DNA from: a virus
Length of the DNA stretch: 27,216 nucleotides
Virus record (IMG/VR): IMGVR_UViG_3300027746_000083
Coordinates: 1 to 27,216 of that record
Strand: one strand, 5' to 3'
The translations under genes and the position numbers were made by a program. A model generated the notes under the pieces. It searched no databases and was not told the DNA's origin. It saw only the letters and a program-made list of their open reading frames with translations. Positions 14,492-23,023 of this stretch are shown here, piece by piece. How positions within the stretch are numbered: the first letter of the stretch is position 1; each line of letters opens with the position of its first letter.

Positions 14492-16022
14492 TGGTGCCTT
14501 GTTGGGCTAGTTGGCCTGCCAACTGTAGCTGCTGTTCCTGATTCGATCTAGCCTGAAGATCCTTGTCAGTGAGTAACAAGTCCTTAGTCGCAACTCCTTC
14601 TGCTGCTGCTGCTCGCCTGATCCCTTCTAGTGGGTTTGTGTATTTACCAACAGCATCAGGACCGTAGGCGGTTTGCACAAAGGTAAAGAACTGAACAAGC
14701 CTTTGCTTATCACTGCCTCGCCCAATGGCATCTGCGCCTGCTGTGATCTGAGGTTCAACAAGTCCATCGGGAATGTCGATCAACTCACCCCCGACTTTCA
14801 TCATGTGCATAACGCGACGAATGAGGGGAAGCTGCAGTTCATCACTGAGCAAGGTGTATACCCCGCCGAATGATTCCTCAAGCATGTTGACCATGATCTT
14901 TAACTCTTCCGCAGTCACCCGCTCAGCATCACGTTGGATGGCCTGTGTTACAAGGAAGGCAAAGTTCAATCGCCTTTCAACTCCTTGCATCAAGGTGAGG
15001 GCTGTCTGGTAGTCAGACTGCTTGCCAACGTTGAGAGCCTTAACATCATTCTCATCGCCGGGAACAAAGTCGAAGTTGTTGGCCCTGTTCAGAGCATCAG
15101 CCCTGGTAACACCATTGGGATTGACGAGGAAGATTGTCTTAGCTGATCCAAGCCCAGCCTGCGTGATGGCCTTGGAAAGTTCATTGTATGAGGTGAGGTC
15201 ACCTAGCAACTCCTCAACAAGTCCTGTTCCATAGAAGCTGCCTGAGACTTTGTTGAGCCTGAGGGCAATCCACGGTGACTTGTCGAGAGAAGAGAATCCG
15301 GCGGTGCCAGCCAGCACCTTATCATCGTATTCCTGATGCCAAGTAACAGCCTTGTCCCCGTCGTCAGGATTGTACTGAATGTGGGTGTAAAGGTCGTGAG
15401 TTTCTGATGACTCCGAACCATCATTGCCAGACTCATTGGCCTCCATGCGTTGTGCAACCTTTGGCAGGTAACGCAAGCTCAGCCGTTCCTTAACGATAAT
15501 CTCAGTAATGTTGTCGTCAGCATCACGATCACCGACAATGGACCTAAGGCCATAGAAGCGGATACCTGTCTCTTTCACATACAGAAGGCCAGTGCCACCA
15601 CAGGCCAAATGCTTCATGGCCTCAAACAAGGCAGCCCGCACTTTCATCTTGTCGAGCTTACGAAGAATGGCAAGCTCAGTAGTGGCAAGGAACCCATCAA
15701 CCTGCGAGATGATTCCTTCGCTATCTCCTCGTTGCTGGGCCTCCTGTTGAATAGCGGCTTGATCCATCGTCAACCGAAAGAACGGTTGCGAATATGGGAA
15801 CAACGCATTGAGTAACTTGGCCGATACGTTGCTCAGCCCGCGTGACCCAATAGATTGATAAAGATGGCGTGACGGTCTGGACTGATCTATCCGCGTTCGC
15901 TTGTCAACATCCGTCGTTGGGATCAGCGTTGGGATAGTGAGCCGGGAACAAGCAACTGCTGTATCCAAATATGCACTCCTATCCCCTTCAAGATCAGCCC
16001 ATCGCGCACTTGCCGTTGTCAT
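14400..16022 (-). CDS. Portal protein (gp8-like head-to-tail connector)
   Basis: The 540-residue protein corresponds to T7 gp8 (536 aa). Typical stretches are SRGLSNVSAKLLNALFPYSQ near residue 65, GGTGLLYV, and TAEELKIMVNMLEESFGGVY in the C-terminal half, all hallmarks of T7-like connectors. The C-terminal tail is Gln/Pro/Gly-rich and its coding sequence overlaps the next small ORF by 92 bases. ATG 16022 has no Shine-Dalgarno sequence; it lies 13 bases after the upstream stop. It forms the dodecameric packaging channel at the unique capsid vertex. Confidence 0.93.
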   Translation of the reverse strand: MTTASARWADLEGDRSAYLDTAVACSRLTIPTLIPTTDVDKRTRIDQSRPSRHLYQSIGSRGLSNVSAKLLNALFPYSQPFFRLTMDQAAIQQEAQQRGDSEGIISQVDGFLATTELAILRKLDKMKVRAALFEAMKHLACGGTGLLYVKETGIRFYGLRSIVGDRDADDNITEIIVKERLSLRYLPKVAQRMEANESGNDGSESSETHDLYTHIQYNPDDGDKAVTWHQEYDDKVLAGTAGFSSLDKSPWIALRLNKVSGSFYGTGLVEELLGDLTSYNELSKAITQAGLGSAKTIFLVNPNGVTRADALNRANNFDFVPGDENDVKALNVGKQSDYQTALTLMQGVERRLNFAFLVTQAIQRDAERVTAEELKIMVNMLEESFGGVYTLLSDELQLPLIRRVMHMMKVGGELIDIPDGLVEPQITAGADAIGRGSDKQRLVQFFTFVQTAYGPDAVGKYTNPLEGIRRAAAAEGVATKDLLLTDKDLQARSNQEQQLQLAGQLAQQGTNAIPQPPSGAPSGAPQPGPAGPTDPAAIPG

Positions 16023-16035
16023 TCAACCGGGAGGA

Positions 16036-16710
16036 TTACAGTCCCCCCAGAGTAACGCTACCTTGCCCGTCGCCCAACAGTGAGGGAGCGATGATCCTCA
16101 ACTGGGAGAGAGTGTTTGCAGCAGCGTTGCGGCCACCAGTCCTGAAGTCCCCAAGTCGAGGGGCAACAGCAGTCCTCTCAGGATCAGGCAGTGTTGCCGT
16201 AGCCTGCCTTAACTGGGATTCATAGGATGAACGCATCGCATCCATCTGACTAGAACTCTTGAGCATGTAACTATCAAAGCTAGACTTTTGATCTGCCAGT
16301 GACTTAGCTGCATCTTCCTTCGACTTCAGCAACAGGGACTGCAGGCTGCTAACAGTCGAGGCCATGTCATTCCCCTGCTGCGCGTAGCTGGCCTGCACCT
16401 GTTGAATGGCCTGTTGGTTGGCAGCCAGCGAGGCGTCGAGCTGGGCCTGTGCTTGGGCCTGTGCCTGCGACGTTGCGTTGGCATCAGGTAGGCCGCTCCC
16501 GTCCTGCCCACCCTGCGCCTCCTGTGCTGCTGCGACCCGCCGCCATGCCAGGGTCTGGCTGGGGATCTGCCCCCACCCCATGTCTCCTCCTAGAGGCCCA
16601 TCCTGATAGACCGTTTCCATCCCCGAAACAGCCCAGCCTGAATCTTCAGGAGGCTTTGCCCCGTAATAGATGCTGTAGTCATCATTGTTGAAACCAAAGG
16701 TCAGTGCCAT
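16036..16710 (-). CDS. Gln/Ala-rich coiled-coil protein upstream of portal, possible gp7.3-like virion protein
   Basis: The 224-residue protein occupies the place of T7 gene 7.3, just before the portal gene. It has an aromatic, Gly-rich N-terminus (FGFNNDDYSIYYGAKPPEDS), a Gln/Ala repeat stretch (SQAQAQAQAQLDASLAANQQ), a long helical region (~residues 80-170), and a C-terminus with GGRNAAANTLSQLR. Low-complexity helical composition resembles tail-associated assembly proteins. The link to gp7.3 rests on synteny only. ATG 16710 lies four bases after the previous stop, with AAGCC before the start and no Shine-Dalgarno. Confidence 0.6.
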   Translation of the reverse strand: MALTFGFNNDDYSIYYGAKPPEDSGWAVSGMETVYQDGPLGGDMGWGQIPSQTLAWRRVAAAQEAQGGQDGSGLPDANATSQAQAQAQAQLDASLAANQQAIQQVQASYAQQGNDMASTVSSLQSLLLKSKEDAAKSLADQKSSFDSYMLKSSSQMDAMRSSYESQLRQATATLPDPERTAVAPRLGDFRTGGRNAAANTLSQLRIIAPSLLGDGQGSVTLGGL

Positions 16711-16714
16711 GGCT

Positions 16715-16900
16715 TTAGTCCGTCAGGGAATGGAGGAATCGAATCACAGAACGTTGCCCCGACTTAAAGCGAATCTCATCAATCGAGTCCTTTAAGTCGG
16801 GGGTCCGTTCGGGATAGAGCCGATCAAGTGCTGTCAGTGCTTCACGGGTGAAACCCCTGGCAACGAGAGTCCTTAGGGTGTCGGCGTCGGGGGCATCCAC
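16715..16900 (-). CDS. Small hypothetical protein, 61 aa
   Basis: ATG 16900 overlaps the end of the exonuclease gene by 28 bases and the frame ends four bases before the next start, so it fits the compact operon. It is helical and charged (TLRTLVARGFTREALTALDR, then RSVIRFLHSLTD). No family recognised; small proteins are common at this boundary of DNA-metabolism and morphogenesis genes in T7-like phages. Confidence 0.6.
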   Translation of the reverse strand: MDAPDADTLRTLVARGFTREALTALDRLYPERTPDLKDSIDEIRFKSGQRSVIRFLHSLTD

Positions 16901-17640
16901 AGCTTGACTTGATGGGTGCCGAAATTGTACTCACCGATTCGCAAGATGCGAACTAATCGCGCCTGCGTCGTTGCAGATTCTCGGGGTCGGTCCATTTTCC
17001 CTTTCTTCCCATAGACAGAAACAATCGTTTCCCAACATCCCACGGGGTCGGCAATGTCGAGCCCTGCGATGATTGGCTCCGCTGTTTTCTCACCAACTGA
17101 CGGACAACCGGGGATGCCATCCGTCGCGTCACCTGTGAGGATCTGTTGGTAGAAGAATCGTTGGGCTGCTTCATCATCGACATAGGATAGTTCTTTATCA
17201 AGCCACACATGATGGCCGGGGATCTGCTTAAGGTCCTTGTCACCTGAGGCTACGACGTAACCCCCGTCCTGGTAGATACCAGCAAACAAACCGATAAGAT
17301 CATCGGCCTCAATCTGATCCATCTGGAAGGCACCATCGCAGTTCTGCATAATCTCCTGCAACAAAGCCTTGTAACCCATGGGCTTAACGCCTTTGCGGGC
17401 TGCCTTGTATGCAGGGAACAGATCACGCCTGAACTGGGAACGTGATGTAAAGCAGTGGATGGCATCTTCAACCGGGACGCCTGATCTTGCCGATAGTTCG
17501 GCAACGTACTCCCAATAGGCAGCACGGGCTTTCACTCCATCAGACCAGTTGACCCATACATCATCGTCAAGTTGACATTCAACAGAGGCTGAGGAACATG
17601 CCCTGAATAGCAGCATGTCTGAATCGAGAAGGAGTTTCAT
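16873..17640 (-). CDS. 5'-3' exonuclease (gp6-like)
   Basis: ATG 17640 overlaps the upstream stop as ATGA, giving 255 residues; the longer frame to 17676 adds a non-conserved basic segment. The PIN/FEN-like active site is visible: Asp6 and Asp8 (LLLDSDMLLF), the EADD cluster at 111-114, Asp134 and Asp136 (ASGDKDLKQI), and a helix-3-turn region GDATDGIPGCPSVGEKTA from 170. T7 gp6 removes RNA primers and degrades host DNA, and its position before the structural genes is the same. It is somewhat shorter than T7 gp6 (about 300 aa). A DNA polymerase gene would be expected upstream but is absent. Confidence 0.9.
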   Translation of the reverse strand: MKLLLDSDMLLFRACSSASVECQLDDDVWVNWSDGVKARAAYWEYVAELSARSGVPVEDAIHCFTSRSQFRRDLFPAYKAARKGVKPMGYKALLQEIMQNCDGAFQMDQIEADDLIGLFAGIYQDGGYVVASGDKDLKQIPGHHVWLDKELSYVDDEAAQRFFYQQILTGDATDGIPGCPSVGEKTAEPIIAGLDIADPVGCWETIVSVYGKKGKMDRPRESATTQARLVRILRIGEYNFGTHQVKLWMPPTPTP

Positions 17641-17879
17641 CGTTTGAATCCGTTGGGTACGACGCGGCGGTTCCACCGCTTGAGAACATCACGGGCACGG
17701 TCGTAGTGATCGGCCCCCTTGTGATCTATGTCTGATTGCTTAGCCATACAGCTACGGCAATAAACCATTACTTCATCCATTGGTTGATCCTCAATCGGTA
17801 GATGATCGTGAATCAACGTGCTACCTATGCCCCCGCAGAAGGGGCAAGGCTTGACAGTAATCAAGGGTAGGTCACTCAT
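17637..17879 (-). CDS. Lar-like zinc-ribbon protein (restriction alleviation family?)
   Basis: The 80-residue protein starts at ATG 17879, overlapping the helicase stop (ATGA), and ends overlapping the exonuclease start. VKPCPFCGGIG, CRSC about 25 residues later and a C-terminal VLKRWNRR are the signature of the Lar-type restriction alleviation family of prophages. The four Cys (two CxxC pairs) suggest a zinc ribbon. Many members are uncharacterised, so antirestriction is a family-based guess. It sits where a DNA polymerase gene would stand in T7. Confidence 0.65.
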   Translation of the reverse strand: MSDLPLITVKPCPFCGGIGSTLIHDHLPIEDQPMDEVMVYCRSCMAKQSDIDHKGADHYDRARDVLKRWNRRVVPNGFKR

Positions 17880-19540
17880 CGGGAAAGAACCTCATAGAAA
17901 CGGCAGGATTCCAGGTAATGCAGGACGGACATAGCCCCCTGCCTACCTGTTGGTCGATTCTTTTTCAACCAACACGTTGTCATGTTGGCCTCAATAGGAT
18001 CTTCCGCTTTGGGGTTACGTTGCAGCATCACAACATAATCGGGGATCTGCGCTAGGGACTGTGAGCCCCGCAGTTGATAAAGCTGCGGTTCCCCACCTTC
18101 CTCGGCTGATACTTTCTCCTTGTCCCTTGAGAGGTGACACACTACAAACATGGTGAAGTTGTAGTGAACGCAGAGGGACTTAAGCTCCTTGATGCACTTG
18201 TCGATTGCTCGGCGTTGATCTGACTTAAGATCAATGCCATCGGCAAGGATGGAGAAGTGATCAAGGAAGATCACCTTACATTCCTCGCCAACAACATAGT
18301 GCTTGACGGATGACACGAACGAATCAAACGATTCATCAATGTGCCGGTCGAGCAGGAACAGGTTAGGGGCAAAGTTGCTGAGGGCTTCACGAATCAGGGC
18401 AGGATCACGCTGCGCCCGTTGCTCGGGGGTGTCGCAATGGAAGGCAGGGTTAAGCCCTAGCTCCTCACTAAGCATCCGTTCAAGCGTGGTTTCGCATGAC
18501 TCCTCCAGGGCAACGTAGGCAGTCTTGATGCCACGCCTCGCAAAGTCGAGAGCCAGTGATCGAGTAATGGCACTCTTGCCGATGTTCGTTCCCCCAGCAA
18601 CAAGCCACAACTCACCCGGCTTGGCCCCCAGTGTGTACTGGTTCCATCCAATCCAGGGGAACTGAATCCCCCTCGCCCGGTTGGGGCTAAGGAGATTGGC
18701 CAGCATGTCTGGCGCGTGGACAATGGCCTCGGGGCGGTGCCGCTTGGCAGCCAGCAACGCATCACGAATTGCCTTCGCATCATCAGCCAACAACGCTTCA
18801 TTCGCATCCTTGTAAGGGAAGCTCTGAACTGTTGCAGCCTTGCCACCAATGACCTCGGCACACTCCAGGGCAGCCGCCCTGCCTGGTTCGTCCATATCAA
18901 AGAACAACGTCACCGAATCGAACTTGCCGATCCACAGCAACTGCTCAGAGATTGAACGCTTGGCAGACTGGGCACCATCAGGAATGGAGGCAACAGTGAC
19001 TGACTCCTTTCCGAATGGGGTGAACTCAGCCAGGACTTGATAGATAGTCATGGCATCAATCTCCCCCTCGGTGATAATGAGCCTGCCACCACTCCCTAGG
19101 TGCTGCCCCCATAGCTGGATCTTCTGACCCTTCACCCTGCCCAGCCAAGCAAACTGTTTCCCCTGTCGCCTGATGTGCTGGGCACTAATCAACCCGTTAG
19201 CGTCCCGATAGCAAGCGACTTGGGCAGGCTCCATCAGATAGCGGGTCGCAATGTAGTCATAGATGCGACACGTTTTCTCAGTGATACCCCTAGCCGGTAA
19301 GGCAGCAGGCTCACCTTTCAACAGAGACAGTTGAGCGGTAACAGCATCCTGTCGGGGAAGCTGAGCAAGGATTGATTCTTCCTTGTCCTCTGTCACAGGG
19401 CGCTCCCATTCCGATCCATCACTGTTGTATCTGCCTCGGCAGACAAAGCAGTAAAGAGAGCCGTCTGGGTAGAGGGTTGCGCCATCTGAACTGTCGCAGT
19501 CTGTGCCGGGGCAGGGTATGTGCGTTTGCCGCTGAGCCAT
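17876..19540 (-). CDS. Primase-helicase (gp4-like)
   Basis: The 554-residue protein (T7 gp4 is 566) has the whole bifunctional layout. An N-terminal zinc ribbon has Cys10, Cys15, Cys31 and Cys34 (CPGTDC, YCFVC). A TOPRIM domain shows IITEGEIDAMT with Glu158. A RecA-like hexameric helicase shows Walker A GGTNIGKS (Lys322), Walker B KVIFLDH and the downstream LRGSQSLAQIPDYVVML region. It should unwind the fork and prime lagging-strand synthesis with the phage polymerase and SSB. The start at ATG 19540 is needed to include the zinc ribbon, and the first 148 bases are also read in another frame by the endonuclease gene. Confidence 0.95.
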   Translation of the reverse strand: MAQRQTHIPCPGTDCDSSDGATLYPDGSLYCFVCRGRYNSDGSEWERPVTEDKEESILAQLPRQDAVTAQLSLLKGEPAALPARGITEKTCRIYDYIATRYLMEPAQVACYRDANGLISAQHIRRQGKQFAWLGRVKGQKIQLWGQHLGSGGRLIITEGEIDAMTIYQVLAEFTPFGKESVTVASIPDGAQSAKRSISEQLLWIGKFDSVTLFFDMDEPGRAAALECAEVIGGKAATVQSFPYKDANEALLADDAKAIRDALLAAKRHRPEAIVHAPDMLANLLSPNRARGIQFPWIGWNQYTLGAKPGELWLVAGGTNIGKSAITRSLALDFARRGIKTAYVALEESCETTLERMLSEELGLNPAFHCDTPEQRAQRDPALIREALSNFAPNLFLLDRHIDESFDSFVSSVKHYVVGEECKVIFLDHFSILADGIDLKSDQRRAIDKCIKELKSLCVHYNFTMFVVCHLSRDKEKVSAEEGGEPQLYQLRGSQSLAQIPDYVVMLQRNPKAEDPIEANMTTCWLKKNRPTGRQGAMSVLHYLESCRFYEVLSR

Positions 19541-19911
19541 TGGGATAAAAGTTCAGGAGGAATGGGGATCGGGGACCAACTGATGCCATGCTTCATGCAC
19601 CATTGAGCGTATGTAGTCTTGCTCTTTTTGTTGAGCGTCATGTGGGGATTCTCAAGAGCAACAAGTATCCGAATGGTGGGGTTGGAGTGAATGACGGCGA
19701 GCAGCTTGGCCCGGTCGGATGATGGCCACCAGCCTTTCACTTCAATGTGACTGTCATTGATAGTGAAGTCCGGGGTATATCGCTTGGCCTGTGTGTAGTT
19801 CAGCTTTACAGCTTCATAAAGGGCGGGGAGCCCTTGCTGAGCAAGATCCTCCCCTACCGCTTTCTCTACGCCAGAGCGATAAATGCCATTCCGTTTAGAA
19901 CGGAACCTCAT
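19393..19911 (-). CDS. Endonuclease I, Holliday-junction resolvase (gp3-like)
   Basis: From ATG 19911 (MRFRSKRNGIYRSGVEKAV) the protein has 172 residues; the frame also allows 19941. The T7 endonuclease I active site is complete: Glu16 (YRSGVEKAV), Asp48 (YTPDFTI), Glu57 and Lys59 (IEVKGWW). WCMKHGISWSPIPIPPE matches the C-terminal part of the T7 enzyme. A further ~45-residue Gln/Thr/Pro-rich tail extends beyond the T7 homology and is encoded over the zinc-ribbon part of the primase gene. The start overlaps the SSB stop by 17 bases. It resolves branched DNA and helps break down host DNA. Confidence 0.93.
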   Translation of the reverse strand: MRFRSKRNGIYRSGVEKAVGEDLAQQGLPALYEAVKLNYTQAKRYTPDFTINDSHIEVKGWWPSSDRAKLLAVIHSNPTIRILVALENPHMTLNKKSKTTYAQWCMKHGISWSPIPIPPELLSQWLSGKRTYPAPAQTATVQMAQPSTQTALFTALSAEADTTVMDRNGSAL

Positions 19912-20512
19912 CGCCTCCCTCGCTGCTGTTGAGCATTGCACTCAGGGAATTAGGCTCAGGCTCAGGAACCCAACCACCTTCAACCGCTTCCAATTCAATC
20001 GTGTCAACTTCTAGCTTGACAATCTGAAAGCCAAGTAACTGCATCCCGACTCCGCGTTGGCCCGCCTTGTCGTAGCCATAAACGTCATAGATCACCTTGC
20101 CGAGTGAGCCAGGACCAATGGCAGGAAGCCCTTTCACGGGACGGCCCATCGAATCAAATACAAGGGGGCCGGTATTGCGCTCCCGTGATTGTGTTGCCTT
20201 GCGATAGATAAGGGCGGGACGCTTCAACTTGAACAGGATCATGTCAGGTTCGGCGACCTTCCGCCCTGTCTCATCCTTCTTCATCGAAGGCCCGAATGGA
20301 AAGTTGAGGCCACTGTTTTCCTTGGGGAATGATGGATTGTTGGCGCGAAAGTCACGCAAGCAGGATTCAAGGTTGCCAATAATCTCCTGAGTATAAGCCT
20401 CAGGAAGAATGAAACCACAGTTCCACTCTTCCTCTTGCTTGAGGTTGAGGGTGGTGTGTGTGATGGCGCTCCATGCGAGCTTGCCAACAGGAGAAACGAA
20501 CTTGTTTGCCAC
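19895..20512 (-). CDS. Single-stranded DNA-binding protein (gp2.5-like)
   Basis: The 205-residue protein lies between RNA polymerase and endonuclease I, as T7 gp2.5. It is a beta-rich OB-type protein ending in an acidic tail with a terminal aromatic residue (SSEGGDEVPF), the hallmark by which gp2.5 contacts polymerase and helicase. The internal FPFGPSMKKDETGRKVAEPD and GLPAIGPGSLGKVIYDVYGY resemble the cyanopodovirus SSB type. The start is GTG 20512 with a pyrimidine-rich, SD-less leader. A hairpin lies in the 79-base gap after the RNA polymerase gene. Confidence 0.88.
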   Translation of the reverse strand: MANKFVSPVGKLAWSAITHTTLNLKQEEEWNCGFILPEAYTQEIIGNLESCLRDFRANNPSFPKENSGLNFPFGPSMKKDETGRKVAEPDMILFKLKRPALIYRKATQSRERNTGPLVFDSMGRPVKGLPAIGPGSLGKVIYDVYGYDKAGQRGVGMQLLGFQIVKLEVDTIELEAVEGGWVPEPEPNSLSAMLNSSEGGDEVPF

Positions 20513-20546
20513 AGGAATGAATGAGAATGATTAGGGACTGAGAGGA

Positions 20547-20572
20547 GGGATCGCCTAAGGAGGGCGAATCCC
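20547..20572 (-). promoter_or_regulatory. Hairpin between RNA polymerase and SSB genes
   Basis: GGGA+TCGCC (20547-20555) pairs with GGCGA and TCCC (20563-20572) with a single bulge, leaving a seven-base loop. No T-run follows on the minus strand, so it is more likely an RNA-processing site or mRNA-stabilising element than a terminator. T7 has RNase III sites at comparable gene boundaries. Confidence 0.4.
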
Positions 20573-20591
20573 GATCAAGGGTTGATTCATG

Positions 20592-22961
20592 TCAAGTAAA
20601 GAGGAAAGGATTTTCCCCGATGCGTTCTGTCTCCAGATCGCCAAAGCAGGGGGGCGGGACGAGAGAAGGAGTGATCTTCACTAGCTCTTGCCAGTGTTCA
20701 TAAAGGTAGTCGCGTTGATAGAACCTATTAAATGAACTGTTCAACTCGCCTCGCATCTTGCCCACCTTGTCAAGTGTGGTTGCAAAGCAGTCATGCACGG
20801 ACACAATCTCATGGGGCCATTCATGCACGAATCTCTGTAGAAACGCAGCGTCCATCGAATGCACATAATCAGCCGCAAGGTGCGAGACGGTTCCCTTCAA
20901 CGGCTCCCCTTCTCCATCCTTGATCTGAATAGAAACCTTACGACCAGATAGGACTAACTTCATTTCTTTCTTTCTGGTGAGAGAGCTATAACTTTCAATT
21001 CGCAGCCCGTTTGGGCTGTGCCAGTACGGTCGGATGCCCTTACGGATCAGGCCAGATCCAGCCTTGTTGAGCCATCGAGGCAGATCGAGCACACCGGGCA
21101 GGCACACCCCCGCCCCTGCCAGGATCAGCCGTGAGAGCACTGAAGCGAGGGAGAAAGCCTGATACCCCTCGGGGCTTTGGCTGTGGGAGAACTGGGCTAC
21201 TAGCTGCTCTGCGATCTGATGCTGCATTGATAGATAGCGGCGGCCATAAATGACCGGCATAATTGCGGGCTTGAACAAATCACGACCCGGCCAGTTATCC
21301 AACCACCAACGCAAATATTTCTTCACCAATTCATCGCTATCATTGTTGTATTGATCTACTGCCATGGTGAGCACTTTCGCTGCAACCTGCATGTACAGAT
21401 CCTGCGGCTCGCTACCTGTCACGTTCGACCATTCGGCCAACCTCGCATCACGGGTCAGGCAAGCAACATGCCCATAGCCTGATGTTGTTTGATCGAGTTG
21501 GAATGGGACTCCCGTTTGATGGCCGGGGTCTGCAATGTAGGCAGCCCACAACCTACAGAGTTGAACGAATCGCCATGGCTTCTTTTTCTCAGCCCACAGG
21601 GATAGGTTTTCGTGCGGTTCATTGCCAATCCTGGCCACCATTGCGCTATTGGCCTTGAGCCATGCCTCACGCTCCCCGTGGGGGGTTCCCATGGCGTCGC
21701 CGATAGCCCATGCCACTTCATACTCATGCCCCTTGACGGGTGCCTTCCGGTCGAATCGAAACAGGCTCCGATGCGGGTCAGCCCCGGCGTAGTTGAGTTG
21801 GCTGCCCCTTGGATACAGTCTGCCCCTGTTATCAGCAAACCAAACCCACCACAAGCGAGGGCTAATCTCCACCTTATCGGCTGCAATGAATGAGTTGACT
21901 ATCTTGCTTCTAAGTCCGTCCTTGCGCTTATCATTTTTGTGACGCCATATCTGCCGCCATGCTTCGGACCGTCCATGGTCACGCGTTACAGCATTAATAT
22001 CAACGAAAGGTAGACGATCCTGAGGTGGAACAGAACCAATCTCATGCCCAAGATCCCAGGCCCAGCGAATGAGGCCCAGTTGAACGCTATCAATAGTGAA
22101 TGGAACAGATTGGAGCTTATTGATAGAGCCCAGCACACAAGGATCAGCCTGTTCAATATGGGAAGAATACTTTTCCCATGGGATCTTTGACCAGCTAGTT
22201 TCAATCGTTAGATAACCACCATCGGCATACTCTGTATAAGGCTTGGGGGGCATCATCATCGGCATGTGAGAGTGCCGAAACATCATCAGATTATGCTTCC
22301 ACCTTTTGAGAAAGTCCCAGTACAGAGAGGTAGGCTGCACAGTCTTAGATGCTCTGCCCCGGTAATCACGGTCAATAACAATGTCATACAACTGTGTTGA
22401 GTTGACAATAGCTTCAATAAAGAACGCACCTAGGGCTGTCTTCTCCAGCCTGCCGAGTGACTGATAGTTGGCTGCCTTCCTGAATCCCTTGTCGCGTAAC
22501 CTGCTAATGACATTCTTCATGCCAAGGTCATTGTTGCTGGCCAATCTCAACCCTTCAAGATGCCAGCCCTTAAGGTCGGGATGATTAAGCCACAAAACAT
22601 ATTCGGCCTGTTTGCCAATGCCAACCGCAAGGCTATTGTATGACTTACGCGATTCGGCATTGCCAACTAACTGAAACAACGTCTCAAGGGCAACCTGTTT
22701 GACATTCTCTTCATTGCCAAGTAGCTCCCATATCTTCCCATGCCTACCGGCATGATCCTTGCCCCGTTCGTAATACTCCAGCACCAAAGATAGGTAGGGG
22801 CCGACCATCCTGCCTGCCAGGAAGTTAGCGGCGCCATGCTCCCATCCTTTTTCTGTGGCACGGCTGGCCCCCACCCTCCGTTGCCACGCTTCTAGCTCGA
22901 TCTGTGCCTGTTGCGGGTCGAAAGTTCGTGCAATGTGCGGTGTCAATGCTTGACTGTCCAT
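20592..22961 (-). CDS. Single-subunit phage RNA polymerase (T7 gp1-like)
   Basis: The 789-residue protein (T7: 883) has all catalytic motifs. Motif A has Asp490 (FQLDQTTSGYGH), motif B has Lys564 and Tyr572 (RDLFKPAIMPVIYGRRY), and motif C has His723-Asp724 (SVHDCFAT), equivalent to T7 D537, K631, Y639, H811 and D812. ADNRGRLYPRGSQLNYAG is the conserved region ahead of motif A. The shorter length is mostly in the N-terminal promoter-binding region, as known for cyanopodoviruses. It transcribes middle and late phage genes. Start is ATG 22961; a perfect TTGACA lies upstream at 23011-23016 but no matching -10 element. The putative attP separates this gene from the integrase operon. Confidence 0.96.
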   Translation of the reverse strand: MDSQALTPHIARTFDPQQAQIELEAWQRRVGASRATEKGWEHGAANFLAGRMVGPYLSLVLEYYERGKDHAGRHGKIWELLGNEENVKQVALETLFQLVGNAESRKSYNSLAVGIGKQAEYVLWLNHPDLKGWHLEGLRLASNNDLGMKNVISRLRDKGFRKAANYQSLGRLEKTALGAFFIEAIVNSTQLYDIVIDRDYRGRASKTVQPTSLYWDFLKRWKHNLMMFRHSHMPMMMPPKPYTEYADGGYLTIETSWSKIPWEKYSSHIEQADPCVLGSINKLQSVPFTIDSVQLGLIRWAWDLGHEIGSVPPQDRLPFVDINAVTRDHGRSEAWRQIWRHKNDKRKDGLRSKIVNSFIAADKVEISPRLWWVWFADNRGRLYPRGSQLNYAGADPHRSLFRFDRKAPVKGHEYEVAWAIGDAMGTPHGEREAWLKANSAMVARIGNEPHENLSLWAEKKKPWRFVQLCRLWAAYIADPGHQTGVPFQLDQTTSGYGHVACLTRDARLAEWSNVTGSEPQDLYMQVAAKVLTMAVDQYNNDSDELVKKYLRWWLDNWPGRDLFKPAIMPVIYGRRYLSMQHQIAEQLVAQFSHSQSPEGYQAFSLASVLSRLILAGAGVCLPGVLDLPRWLNKAGSGLIRKGIRPYWHSPNGLRIESYSSLTRKKEMKLVLSGRKVSIQIKDGEGEPLKGTVSHLAADYVHSMDAAFLQRFVHEWPHEIVSVHDCFATTLDKVGKMRGELNSSFNRFYQRDYLYEHWQELVKITPSLVPPPCFGDLETERIGENPFLFT

Positions 22962-22984
22962 TCTCAGGGATCTCAGTGGTAAAG

Positions 22985-22999
22985 CCTGTCCATGACAGG
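22985..22999 (-). promoter_or_regulatory. Perfect small hairpin upstream of the RNA polymerase gene
   Basis: CCTGTC and GACAGG form a perfect six-pair stem with a three-base loop, 24 bases before the RNA polymerase start and 24 bases past the tRNA half-gene. It could be an mRNA processing/stability hairpin or a recombination-related site. No T-run follows. Confidence 0.4.
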
Positions 23000-23023
23000 T
23001 ATTTGAGTGTTGTCAATCTTCAC

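Noticed and set aside
14196-14510. Gly/Ser-rich 104-aa plus-strand ORF
   Set aside because: It is the mirror of the Pro-rich repeats on the minus strand; low complexity only.
23011-23016. Sigma-70 promoter for the RNA polymerase gene
   Set aside because: TTGACA is a perfect -35 hexamer, but no acceptable -10 lies 16-18 bases downstream; the hairpin occupies that place. Not called as a promoter.
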